Shown: piece by piece, positions 1-7,822 of the stretch | How positions within the stretch are numbered: position 1 is the stretch's first letter | Layout of the letters: each line of letters opens with the position of its first letter | Source of the DNA: CAYRMV01 sp964425255 | Lineage (GTDB): Bacteria; Bacteroidota; Bacteroidia; Flavobacteriales_D; Crocinitomicaceae | Direction of reading: 5' to 3' | DNA: 8,197 nucleotides | Assembly: GCA_964425255.1 (NCBI GenBank) | Contig: CAYRMV010000142.1 | Location: 1 to 8,197, forward strand | Notes under the pieces: model-generated | Database searches by the model: none | Seen by the model: the letters and a program-made list of their open reading frames with translations, nothing else | Told to the model about the DNA's origin: nothing | Program-made: the position numbers and the translations under genes

Positions 1-3000
1 GGATTGATTGGAGCGGGAATTTATTCCCTTATGCAACTTCCTATTGGTGCTGTTCCGGATATCACGAACAACCAAGTGCAAGTAATCACTACTTCGAAAA
101 ATCTGTCGACGCAAGATGTAGAACAATACATCACCTACCCCGTTGAACTCGAGTTTGCCAATTTGCCAGGAGTAAAGGAAATTCGATCCATTTCTAAATT
201 CGGTCTTTCTGTTGTAACGGTGGTTTTCGAGGATGATCTAGGAACCTATCTTCCCCGCCAATTGATCGCTGAAAAATTGGCGACAATTCAGGAAAAAATC
301 CCAGCAGAATTGGGCATTCCAACGATGGGGCCAATCACAACAGGATTGGGAGAAATTTACCAATACACCCTTGAAATTGATCCAAAATTCAAAGATAAAT
401 ATTCAATTACCGATCTTAGAACAATTCAAGATTGGGTTGTCAAACGACGTTTGTCGGGAATAAAAGGAGTAGTGGAAGTGAATACATGGGGTGGATACCT
501 AAAACAATACGAAGTTGCGGTTGATCCTGAACGTTTACATAGTATGAACCTAAGTGTTCAATCAGTATTCTCAGCACTGGAATCCAACAACAGTACTTCG
601 GGAGGTGGTTATATCGAAAAGAAAAATGAATCTTATTTCATTCGGGGAGAAGGAAAAATCACCTCGTTAGCAGATATCGAGCAAATTGTAGTTGAAAACC
701 GCAACGGAACACCGATTCTTATTCGCGATATTGCACAAGTTGGTTTTGGTCTTGCGATTCGTTTTGGAGCAATTACCGGAAATGGCGAAGGTGAAAAAGT
801 GATGGGGCAAGTCATGATGCTCAAAGACGCAAATTCAGGTCAAGTGATTGACGATGTGAACCAACGCGTTGCGGAACTCCAATCGAAACTTCCTGAAGGA
901 ATTCGGATCAATCCATTTTTGGAACGTTCTGAATTAATTGGTAAAACAACCTTCACGATTACCGAAAACTTAATTTTAGGTTGTTTGATTGTGGTTTTTG
1001 TCGTTGTGCTATTGCTGGGAAATTGGCGATCAGGTCTGGTTGTTGCTTCCGTGATTCCACTTTGTTTACTATTTGCTCTTACGGGAATGAAACTATTTGG
1101 TGTCGATGCCAACCTGATGAGTTTGGGTGCAATCGATTTTGGAATTATCATCGATGGCGCAGTGATTATCGTTGAATATGTTGCTTTCCAAATTACTGCC
1201 AATTATGCTCAATTACAAGGCATTTCTAAAGTGGAAAGACAAGCTAAAATGGATGAATTAACTTTTCAAGGTGCCAGTAAAATGATGCATTCAGCGGTCT
1301 TTGGGCAAATGATCATTATGTTGGTTTTCATTCCCATTTTGTCGCTCTCGGGGGTTGAAGGAAAGATGTTTATTCCGATGGCTTTGGTATTTTTATTTGC
1401 TTTGGTGGGAGCGATGTTACTTTGTTTTACGTATGTGCCTGTACTTTCAAGTGTGTTTTTGCGTGCACCTAAAAAACATAGCAATTTTTCATCCAGAATG
1501 ATCGGAAAATGGGAGTCGTTCTACGAAAAAGCGCTTCGAAAAGTAATTCGGAAACCGAAAATTGTTTTGCCTTTGGCTGCTTTGTTACTCCTTGTTTCAT
1601 TTACCCTATTTTCCCGAATGGGAGGCGAATTTGTTCCTACGCTCGATGAAGGCGATTTCGTCATTCAGCCAGCTTTGAAAACCGGAACTACCCTATCGAA
1701 TACAGTAGAACTAACAACCAAAATGGAGAAAATTCTGAAACGATTCCCAGAAGTGGAGCAAGTGGTTTCACGCATAGGCGCTGCCGAAATTCCAACCGAT
1801 CCTATGTCGATGGAAGAAAGTGATGTCATCATTAAATTAAAACCTAAGTCTACTTGGACAAGTGCGGAAACGAAAGATGAATTGGCGGATCAATTCAAAT
1901 CAGCTTTGCAGGAAATTCCGGGGATTGAGTACGAATTTACTCAGCCTATCGAAATGCGTTTTAACGAGTTAATCACAGGTGTACGAGCAGATTTGGCGAT
2001 CAAAATCTTTGGTGAAGATCTTGAAATACTCAATCATAAAGCACAAGAAGTTCGTAGATTGATTCAGGATATTCCTGGAGCATCTGATATTGTTGTCGAA
2101 AAAGTAGCTGGATTACCCCAAATGACGGTTCGCTATAAACGGGATAAAATTGCGAAATATGGCTTAAACATTCAATCTTTAAACCAATTGGTTTCGGCGG
2201 GTTTTGCAGGTTCGGTTGCGGGTTTGGTCAACGAAGGGGAAAAGCGATTTGATTTAGTCGTTCGCTTTCAAAATGATCAACGAAACGACCTCGAAGATTT
2301 GATGAACACCTTTGTGTCACTTCCGAATGGTGGACAAATTCCACTTAGCGAAGTAGCCGAAATCTCGTACACACAAGGACCAGCGAAAATTTCGCGTGAT
2401 CAAACACATCGTCGGATTGTGGTGGGGGTGAACGTTCGTGGAAGAGATTTAGAATCTGTAGTTACCGATGTCCAAACCAAAATCAACGATCAATTGAATC
2501 TTCCGGATGGTTATGAAGTGCAATATGGTGGTCAATTTGAAAATTTGCGGAGTGCCAAGGATCGTTTGTTAATCGCAGTGCCGATTGCATTGAGTTTGAT
2601 TTTTCTATTCTTGTATTTTGCCTTTAAATCAGTCAAAGATGCGCTGATGGTTTACAGTGCCATTCCGCTTGCAGCCGTTGGAGGAATTATTTTACTGCTC
2701 ATGCGTGATATGCCGTTTAGTATTTCTGCTGGAGTTGGATTTATCGCACTGTTTGGCATTGCTGTTCTCAATGGAATTGTGTTGATTGAGCACTACAAAG
2801 AATTGGAAGCACATGGAATGAATGATTTGTATGAACGAGTAATACAAGGAACAAAACAACGTTTACGCCCAGTTTTATTGACTGCCGCTGCTGCTGCTTT
2901 AGGTTTTCTCCCGATGGCAATTTCGACCAACGCTGGAGCTGAAGTTCAACGACCACTTGCTACCGTTGTGGTAGGAGGTTTAATCACTGCTACTTTACTC

Positions 3001-4242
3001 ACATTATTTGTTCTTCCGATGTTGTATACCTTGTTTCACAAACCGAAAAAAAATGCGACTCTTACCAGTGGCTCAATGCTGACTTTACTTGTTTTCATCG
3101 GGTTCTCATCTGCTTCTTTTGGGCAAGAGGAACTCAAACAGTGGGTGGATTCGACGTTGAAAAATAACTTGGAAATTAAACTGGCTGAAAAACAAGTAGA
3201 ACAAGCAAAAATGCTCGAAAAAACAGGCTGGAATATCGAGAAAACAATGCTTTATTTCAACAAAGATCAAAACAATCTTCCTCCTTCTGGAGGTGCTTTG
3301 AATGTGATTGGAGCACAACAGACGATTGCTTTTCCAACCGTTTATTTTCAGCAGAAAAAATGGAACGAAGCACAAACAGAACTTCAAAAAATTAATACAG
3401 AAATACAAAAGAAACAAGTACTTTTCAGTTTGTATCAATCTTATAATCACTTGCAATGGCAGATTCAGCAAGCTCGTTTAACAGAAAAAATCGATAGTTT
3501 TTACCGACAACTTTTTCAAAAAACACAACTCGCTTATCAGGCAGGAGAAATCAATTCTTTGCAATTGCTTCAAGCTCAGTCGTTATCGGATGAAGCTAGG
3601 AATCGCAAGCAAGCAGCATGGAATTCGATTGAATTGACTAAACGCCAGATCAGACAGTTAACTCAAACGAATCTACAATTTGAAACGGAATCTTTGCCTT
3701 ACACCAAGTATGGTTTGGAAATAGACTCATCTGGAATTCAACGTCTTTGGTGGAATCAAAAATTAAAGGTGCAAGAGCAAGCACTTAAAGTTCAACAGCA
3801 AGCCCTTTTACCAGATATTCACTTGCAGTATTTTGTGGGAAGAAATAACGAGTCTAATGCAATTGTTTATCCCGGAATTCAAGGTGGAATTAGTGTTCCG
3901 TTATTTTATGGTGCACAAAAAGCAAAAATTCAAGCAACGCGTTTGGAGGCTGAAGTCACACAGCAAGAACGAATGATTTATGAACGCAATCGCCAACAAA
4001 AGTGGGATGAAATTCAAACCCAACAGTTGGAATTAAGTAATCTCATGTCGGTTTTTGAAACCAACGGAAAATTACTTGTACAAGAAACGTGGAAGACAGC
4101 CAACTTAAATTTGCAAAACGGTGAAATCAGTTGGATGGATTATTTGCGATTCATAGAAAGAGCGATCGAATTAGAACAAACCTATTACGGACAACTTTAT
4201 CGCTACAATCAACTGGAAATTGAACGCGCATTTTTACTTTAA
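1..4242 (+). CDS. czcA: CzcA/CusA-family heavy-metal efflux RND pump fused to a TolC-like outer membrane factor (5'-partial)
   Basis: This is an inner-membrane, proton-driven metal exporter with an outer-membrane channel domain on the same polypeptide. The reading frame is open from the first base, so the true start lies upstream; by comparison with CzcA about 24 residues are missing. Counting bases 1-3 as codon 1, the RND part covers about 1-1012: the tail of TM1 followed by LPIGAVPDITNNQVQV, TM2 near 324-342, TM7 near 521-537, TM8 near 856-877 and TM12 near 986-1012. The TM4 motif DFGIIIDGAVIIVE has D379, D385 and E392, the spacing of the proton/cation residues of CzcA (D402, D408, E415). 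The QPIEMRFNEL segment at 648 is typical of heavy-metal RND porters. After a basic linker (1013-1025) and a signal-peptide-like segment (1026-1041) comes a TolC/OEP domain (about 1042-1413), with its two helical-hairpin repeats marked by AYQAGE (1178) and NLQNGE (1370). The DFGxxxDGA motif favours Zn/Co/Cd/Ni over Cu/Ag; the substrate is inferred. The adaptor gene follows 4 bases later. Confidence 0.93.
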   Translation, partial: GLIGAGIYSLMQLPIGAVPDITNNQVQVITTSKNLSTQDVEQYITYPVELEFANLPGVKEIRSISKFGLSVVTVVFEDDLGTYLPRQLIAEKLATIQEKIPAELGIPTMGPITTGLGEIYQYTLEIDPKFKDKYSITDLRTIQDWVVKRRLSGIKGVVEVNTWGGYLKQYEVAVDPERLHSMNLSVQSVFSALESNNSTSGGGYIEKKNESYFIRGEGKITSLADIEQIVVENRNGTPILIRDIAQVGFGLAIRFGAITGNGEGEKVMGQVMMLKDANSGQVIDDVNQRVAELQSKLPEGIRINPFLERSELIGKTTFTITENLILGCLIVVFVVVLLLGNWRSGLVVASVIPLCLLFALTGMKLFGVDANLMSLGAIDFGIIIDGAVIIVEYVAFQITANYAQLQGISKVERQAKMDELTFQGASKMMHSAVFGQMIIMLVFIPILSLSGVEGKMFIPMALVFLFALVGAMLLCFTYVPVLSSVFLRAPKKHSNFSSRMIGKWESFYEKALRKVIRKPKIVLPLAALLLLVSFTLFSRMGGEFVPTLDEGDFVIQPALKTGTTLSNTVELTTKMEKILKRFPEVEQVVSRIGAAEIPTDPMSMEESDVIIKLKPKSTWTSAETKDELADQFKSALQEIPGIEYEFTQPIEMRFNELITGVRADLAIKIFGEDLEILNHKAQEVRRLIQDIPGASDIVVEKVAGLPQMTVRYKRDKIAKYGLNIQSLNQLVSAGFAGSVAGLVNEGEKRFDLVVRFQNDQRNDLEDLMNTFVSLPNGGQIPLSEVAEISYTQGPAKISRDQTHRRIVVGVNVRGRDLESVVTDVQTKINDQLNLPDGYEVQYGGQFENLRSAKDRLLIAVPIALSLIFLFLYFAFKSVKDALMVYSAIPLAAVGGIILLLMRDMPFSISAGVGFIALFGIAVLNGIVLIEHYKELEAHGMNDLYERVIQGTKQRLRPVLLTAAAAALGFLPMAISTNAGAEVQRPLATVVVGGLITATLLTLFVLPMLYTLFHKPKKNATLTSGSMLTLLVFIGFSSASFGQEELKQWVDSTLKNNLEIKLAEKQVEQAKMLEKTGWNIEKTMLYFNKDQNNLPPSGGALNVIGAQQTIAFPTVYFQQKKWNEAQTELQKINTEIQKKQVLFSLYQSYNHLQWQIQQARLTEKIDSFYRQLFQKTQLAYQAGEINSLQLLQAQSLSDEARNRKQAAWNSIELTKRQIRQLTQTNLQFETESLPYTKYGLEIDSSGIQRLWWNQKLKVQEQALKVQQQALLPDIHLQYFVGRNNESNAIVYPGIQGGISVPLFYGAQKAKIQATRLEAEVTQQERMIYERNRQQKWDEIQTQQLELSNLMSVFETNGKLLVQETWKTANLNLQNGEISWMDYLRFIERAIELEQTYYGQLYRYNQLEIERAFLL
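3046..3123 (+). other. Pump/TolC fusion junction: A8 tract, out-of-frame stop and internal signal peptide
   Basis: Bases 3046-3053 are eight consecutive A, read as AAA AAA AAT. Codons 1026-1041 (3076-3123) begin with ATG and read MLTLLVFIGFSSASFG, followed by Q-E-E. This is a hydrophobic core ending in S-F-G before Gln, a plausible signal peptidase I site, with the basic HKPKKN stretch just before it as a positively charged flank. In the frame reached by dropping one A, the pump would end at TGA 3080-3082, overlapping the ATG at 3076 by 7 bases. The segment therefore looks like the relic, or the still working remains, of a boundary between two translationally coupled genes. The sequence elements are seen directly; cleavage, internal initiation or slippage are inference. 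Confidence 0.6.
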
Positions 4243-4246
4243 AACA

Positions 4247-5392
4247 ATGAACAAAATGAAATATACCTATTTGGTTTTTACACTTCTGATAAGTGTAATT
4301 TTTTTAGAATCTTGCGGAACGTCATCAACCAAAACAGCCAGTGATGAATCGTTGAATTCATTTGTTTCACTGACTCAAAAGCAAATGGAAACAGGAGAAA
4401 TTCGTTTGGATAGTTTGCAAATTCATGCATTTAATGGCGAAATACAAACAAATGGTTATATTGATGTTCCTCCAGGAAATAAAGCCATTGTGCATGCTGT
4501 AATGAATGGTTATATTCGTGATATCTCGGTTTTGGAAGGCGATTTTGTACGTAAAGGAGAACGATTGATAACCATAGAAAATGCTGATTTTATCGAGTTA
4601 CAGCAAAATTACCTCGAAGCAAAGGCGCAAGTTACTTACCTAAAATCAGACTATGAACGTCAGAAAAATTTAGCCAATGAAGCGGTTAGTTCTCAAAAAA
4701 CGTATTTAAAAGCGGAAGCTGAATACCGAGCAACTCTCGCTCGGGCGACAGGTTTGGGCGAAAAATTAAAATTACTTGGATTTAATCTAAAATCGATCGA
4801 GCAAGGTAATTTCAGTGCAATAGCTCAGATTTCTGCACCTATTGAAGGATATGTGTCTGCGGTAAATGTGACTAAAGGAAGTTATTTGGATCCACAAATT
4901 CGTGCATTGGAGATTACGAATTTAGATGATATTCATCTCGCTTTCGAACTGTTTGAGAAAGACATCAACCGCATTCGAATCAATCAACGCATTTCATTTC
5001 AGCTTCCCGATTCGGATTCTAAACAGTATTCTGGAACAGTTGCTTTAATCGGTAAAACCATTTCTGGAAGTAAGCGAATGATTCCTGTTCATGGTCATGT
5101 ATCGGATCGGAAGAATGCTCCTGCACTTCTTCCAGGAATGTATGTTAAAGGAACCATTTTTACCGATCAAATGACAGCTTTAGCACTACCGGAAGATGCG
5201 ATTGTAAAAGTGAACGACAAGTTCTATGTACTTGTTTTGGATCACCAAAAGGAAGGGACAAATTATTTTCTTCGGAAAGAAGTGACAATCGGCGAAAACA
5301 AAAATGGCTTCACCGAAGTTCGCAATGCAACGGATTTTCCATCGGGAACTCAGTTTGTGACAAATGGGGCTTTTGGTTTGATCAAGGAGTAA
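4247..5392 (+). CDS. CzcB/CusB-like periplasmic adaptor lipoprotein (membrane fusion protein)
   Basis: This is the adaptor that bridges the RND pump and the TolC channel of the tripartite metal exporter. It has 381 residues from the ATG at 4247. A second ATG at 4256 is possible, and the upstream TTG at 4220 lies inside the pump gene and is less likely. The N-terminus is a lipoprotein signal, with a hydrophobic core and the lipobox L20-E21-S22-C23 followed by Gly, so the mature protein should be membrane-anchored in the periplasm. Next come the first lipoyl-like half (GYIRDISVLEGDFV, from residue 88), an alpha-helical hairpin rich in Glu, Lys and Ala (about 113-180), the second lipoyl half (SAPIEGYVSAVNVTKGSYL), a beta-barrel and a C-terminal membrane-proximal domain containing LLPGMYVKG. 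Length and domain order are normal for the family. The mature N-terminus lacks the Met-rich metal site of E. coli CusB and any His-rich tract, so nothing here specifies the metal. It is cotranscribed with the pump, inferred from the 4-base gap. Confidence 0.9.
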   Translation: MNKMKYTYLVFTLLISVIFLESCGTSSTKTASDESLNSFVSLTQKQMETGEIRLDSLQIHAFNGEIQTNGYIDVPPGNKAIVHAVMNGYIRDISVLEGDFVRKGERLITIENADFIELQQNYLEAKAQVTYLKSDYERQKNLANEAVSSQKTYLKAEAEYRATLARATGLGEKLKLLGFNLKSIEQGNFSAIAQISAPIEGYVSAVNVTKGSYLDPQIRALEITNLDDIHLAFELFEKDINRIRINQRISFQLPDSDSKQYSGTVALIGKTISGSKRMIPVHGHVSDRKNAPALLPGMYVKGTIFTDQMTALALPEDAIVKVNDKFYVLVLDHQKEGTNYFLRKEVTIGENKNGFTEVRNATDFPSGTQFVTNGAFGLIKE

Positions 5393-5421
5393 CCAACTGA
5401 ATTACAGTCCAAAAATAATCA

Positions 5422-5832
5422 TCACATTATCATCACCCCTTTCACCCCCAATTGTGGAATGAGTTTCATGTTTTTTTCTTGGATGGATTCGGGAAGGAAA
5501 ATGAATTTTTTGTCGTACATATCGTCGTTTACCCAAAAGCTTAAAAAGTACTGATTGGTTAAGCCAAACACCTCTTCCATGATGGGTTCGATGCGAGCAG
5601 CTTCGTTGGGCAACAACAATTCGATGCAATGACGCAGGGTTGAAGTGTTGATTTTTTCACCCGTAGCTTCGTTCACACCGTATCCACGACTTGTCACAAT
5701 GATTCCTTCCATGATATCATCGCGGAGGTTGATTAGATATACATTGTAAATCGGTTGATTGTCTTCACCCATTTCTTGCGCGACAGCAAAAGCAACATTT
5801 TCAACTTTAGGTCCTAAAATCCCTTCTTTCAT
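5422..5832 (-). CDS. Conserved-looking hypothetical protein, 136 aa, function unknown
   Basis: I do not recognise a functional domain. The ATG at 5832 gives a protein starting MKEGILGPKVENVAFAV. The frame stays open upstream, but an earlier start would run into the hydrolase gene and add residues of a different character. There is no signal peptide, membrane segment or obvious metal site; there is one Cys (in LRHCIELLL). Alternating hydrophobic stretches such as IYNVYLINL, YFLSFWVND and KKFIFLP suggest a mainly beta, soluble cytoplasmic fold, and the C-terminus is hydrophobic (GVKGVMIM). From memory, similar proteins of about 135 residues occur in other Flavobacteriales and some entries carry the label phenylalanyl-tRNA synthetase subunit alpha; nothing here resembles a tRNA synthetase, so I would not transfer that name. 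It lies 40 bases after the hydrolase stop, probably in the lipB transcription unit, and converges on the metal-efflux operon. Confidence 0.8.
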   Translation of the reverse strand: MKEGILGPKVENVAFAVAQEMGEDNQPIYNVYLINLRDDIMEGIIVTSRGYGVNEATGEKINTSTLRHCIELLLPNEAARIEPIMEEVFGLTNQYFLSFWVNDDMYDKKFIFLPESIQEKNMKLIPQLGVKGVMIM

Positions 5833-5854
5833 ATTTTTGTTTTCTTCAAGCTTA

Positions 5855-5862
5855 CAAAGGTA
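5855..5862 (-). promoter_or_regulatory. Candidate internal -7 promoter element (TACCTTTG)
   Basis: On the minus strand TACCTTTG matches the Bacteroidota -7 consensus TAnnTTTG exactly. It lies in the 40-base gap before the hypothetical gene, placing a transcription start about 18 bases before its ATG at 5832. I find no TTG or TTTG at the usual spacing upstream; the nearest TTG, at 5893-5895, is 30 bases away. It may be weak, or a chance match in AT-rich DNA. Confidence 0.3.
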
Positions 5863-5872
5863 GTGCTTCTCT

Positions 5873-7126
5873 TTAATGAATGTATTTTTTTGCAAGGGAA
5901 ATATAGTCAAATAAGTCAGATGGATGCCCAACTTTCGCTTGATTTTTCTTTACAAAATCAGCGTCTTTTTTCTTGTTTTCAGGGATTTCATAATTTTTCG
6001 CTCGTTCTTTTCCAGTGCGAACAATCACCAAATTTTCAGACGGAATCGAAATAATGTATTGCCCTAAAATTCCGCGGCAATAGTAAACAGGCGTATCCAA
6101 ACCGTGATAAGTCCAAATGTGTAATCCATAACGCAGATTGGGAACTCCTTCTTCCGTTGTCATTGGTGGGTTTTGAACCATTTCACGCATAAAATCAACA
6201 GGTACAATTTCCTTTCCTTCCCAGATACCTTCTTGCAAAATTAATTTTCCTAGGCGACCAAAATCCCGAGAAGTAGCATACATACAACAAAACGCCTTTT
6301 CATCACCATTTTCTTTATCTAAGCTCCAAAATGCGTCGGCTTCCGTACCGATCTGAGACCAAATTTTTTCGTGCGCATAAGCAGATAGATCTTTTCCAGT
6401 TGCTTTTTCTACCACGTAGGCAAGCAATTGAGAATTTCCACTTTGGTAATTGAATTTTACTCCGGGTTTTTCAATTCCTTTTTGTCGGGTTACCAATCCA
6501 TATAAATCAGAGCCATAATACGATTCTGCATTTTCCGATAAGGGGTTTTTTCCACTTTCTTCCCAATCTAAACCCGATGACATCATCAACAGATGTCGAA
6601 TGGTTATTCCTTTTTTGTCCTCGGATTGAAATTCAGGAATATATTTTCCAACGGTATCGTCCAATGAGTTGATTTTACCTTCTTTCCAAGCGATTCCAAC
6701 CAACAAAGCGACAAAGGTTTTGGCAGCTGAAAAACTATTGGAGACAGTATTTTGTTGGTGATTACCCCAGTATTTTTCAATCAAAAGAGAATCTCCTTTG
6801 AAAACCAAAAAAGAAGTGGTTTGGTTTTTTTTCAAAAAAGTAAAATCAGGGTGATTCCAATTAATTTGGCTGGATTTGTTTACATTTTTCCATTGGTAAA
6901 CAGAATCTGCAGCTCCAATTGTGGAAGAGGCAAAAACATCTTTGTCGTAAATTCCAGGGCCTGTTTTTCCTTGGAGATACGTGTTCCAAATTCCTTTGTA
7001 GAGATATAATCTACCTGAAAGGAGAATAAACAAGTTTACTGATACAAAGATAAATAGGAGAAAAAATCCAAAAAACCGCAGTGATTTGCGGATGAGTTTT
7101 CCCAATTTTGAGGTTGATCTAGACAT
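5873..7126 (-). CDS. Membrane-anchored serine hydrolase, beta-lactamase / 6-aminohexanoate-dimer hydrolase (NylB-like) family
   Basis: This is a penicillin-binding-protein-fold serine hydrolase of 417 residues; the substrate cannot be told from sequence. The start used is the ATG at 7126 (MSRSTSKLGK); a TTG two codons upstream is less likely. A basic N-terminus followed by a hydrophobic segment (about 15-38, FFGFFLLFIFVSVNLFILL) predicts a signal anchor, with the catalytic domain in the periplasm. The SxxK motif is SAAK (Ser133 nucleophile, Lys136 base) in the context SNSFSAAKTFVALLVGIA, close to the SMAKSF..LVGIA pattern of NylB-type enzymes. The second motif is Y227-Q-S-G-N, and CRGILGQYIISIP (about 349-361) fits the third active-site strand. 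HLLMMSSGLDWEE is another family landmark. The start overlaps the lipB stop by 8 bases (7119-7126), suggesting translational coupling, although no biochemical link to lipoylation is evident. It could act on peptides, esters or amides; activity as a resistance beta-lactamase is not supported. Confidence 0.88.
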   Translation of the reverse strand: MSRSTSKLGKLIRKSLRFFGFFLLFIFVSVNLFILLSGRLYLYKGIWNTYLQGKTGPGIYDKDVFASSTIGAADSVYQWKNVNKSSQINWNHPDFTFLKKNQTTSFLVFKGDSLLIEKYWGNHQQNTVSNSFSAAKTFVALLVGIAWKEGKINSLDDTVGKYIPEFQSEDKKGITIRHLLMMSSGLDWEESGKNPLSENAESYYGSDLYGLVTRQKGIEKPGVKFNYQSGNSQLLAYVVEKATGKDLSAYAHEKIWSQIGTEADAFWSLDKENGDEKAFCCMYATSRDFGRLGKLILQEGIWEGKEIVPVDFMREMVQNPPMTTEEGVPNLRYGLHIWTYHGLDTPVYYCRGILGQYIISIPSENLVIVRTGKERAKNYEIPENKKKDADFVKKNQAKVGHPSDLFDYISLAKKYIH

Positions 7127-7811
7127 ATTCAAATTCGAATTGACGTGCTAATTTTTCCTTGAAAACCTCCGAAACTTCTTGAAAGTCGAGTTTTTTTCCA
7201 AGTTCTTGTTGCATGGAAGTTACAGCTTTATCGTCAATTCCGCAAGGAACAATGTAATTAAAATAAGATAAATCACTATTTACGTTAAATCCAATGCCAT
7301 GCATGGTAACCCAACGAGAGCATTTTACACCCATAGCACAGATTTTACGCGCCCGTTCTGTTTCTGGTTCGATCCAAACACCAGTAAATCCATCAAATCG
7401 TTCTCCTTTAATTCCATATTCTTTCAAGGTAAGAATGACAGCTTCTTCGAGAAAACGCATGTATTTGTGAATATCTGTAAAAAAGTAATCCAAGTCTAAA
7501 ATGGGATAAACGACCAATTGGCCAGGACCGTGATAAGTAATGTCTCCTCCTCGGTTAATTTTATAGAAAGTTGCTTCCTTCTCGTTAAGCGATTTTTCAT
7601 CTAATAGTAAGTTGTCTAAGCTACCGCTTTTGCCCAACGTGTATACATGAGGATGCTCACAAAAGAGAACGTGATTTTCTGTTTTTGGACTTTCCTTTCC
7701 GTTTCGCAAGTCGATTTTACGTTGAATTGAATCAGCAAAAATACGTTCTTGCATATCCCAAGCTTCTTTGTAATCAATCAAACCCAAGGATTGGAAATGG
7801 ACTTTGTTCAT
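7119..7811 (-). CDS. lipB: Octanoyl-[acyl-carrier-protein]:protein N-octanoyltransferase LipB
   Basis: LipB transfers octanoate from octanoyl-ACP to a lysine of lipoyl domains (pyruvate and 2-oxoglutarate dehydrogenase E2, glycine cleavage H protein); LipA then inserts sulfur. It is a cytoplasmic protein of 230 residues from the ATG at 7811, near the usual family length. A GTG four codons upstream is possible but less likely. The family signature RGGDITYHGPGQLVVYPI begins at residue 87. Lys156 in KICAMGVK and Cys190 in YIVPCGI correspond to the catalytic Lys/Cys pair, with the same 34-residue spacing as K135 and C169 of the E. coli enzyme. The segment between them (RWVTMHGIGFNVNSDLSYF) is also typical. 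The active site is complete. No lipA is in the window. The gene is first in a probable transcription unit with the serine hydrolase, which starts inside its last codons. Confidence 0.97.
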   Translation of the reverse strand: MNKVHFQSLGLIDYKEAWDMQERIFADSIQRKIDLRNGKESPKTENHVLFCEHPHVYTLGKSGSLDNLLLDEKSLNEKEATFYKINRGGDITYHGPGQLVVYPILDLDYFFTDIHKYMRFLEEAVILTLKEYGIKGERFDGFTGVWIEPETERARKICAMGVKCSRWVTMHGIGFNVNSDLSYFNYIVPCGIDDKAVTSMQQELGKKLDFQEVSEVFKEKLARQFEFEYV

Positions 7812-7822
7812 CTTTTTTTTCA

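Noticed and set aside
840..1202. 120-codon open frame on the minus strand inside the RND domain
   Set aside because: Antisense shadow of conserved RND membrane sequence; low-complexity Ser/Thr/Pro/Ile composition and no recognisable features.
3106..3471. 121-codon open frame on the minus strand inside the TolC domain
   Set aside because: It lies wholly antisense to a well-supported coding domain and its translation (Leu/Phe/Cys-rich, no family features) is what an antisense reading of Gln/Lys-rich coding gives.
4220..4246. TTG start for the adaptor, nine codons upstream of the ATG
   Set aside because: It overlaps the pump gene and would add polar residues (NAHFYFKT) before an otherwise normal lipoprotein signal peptide.
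5418..5436. Direct repeat ATCATCAC, two copies 11 bases apart
   Set aside because: Too short, and it mostly reflects the codons at the end of the hypothetical gene; no third copy or partner seen.
5459..5477. Possible plus-strand terminator: ATGA/TCAT hairpin followed by seven T
   Set aside because: The stem is only four A/T-rich pairs with a three-base loop, inside the coding region of the opposing gene; too weak to call.
5833..5931. N-terminal extension of the hypothetical protein by 33 codons
   Set aside because: It would overlap the 3' end of the hydrolase gene, and the ATG at 5832 with a candidate -7 element just upstream is a better start.
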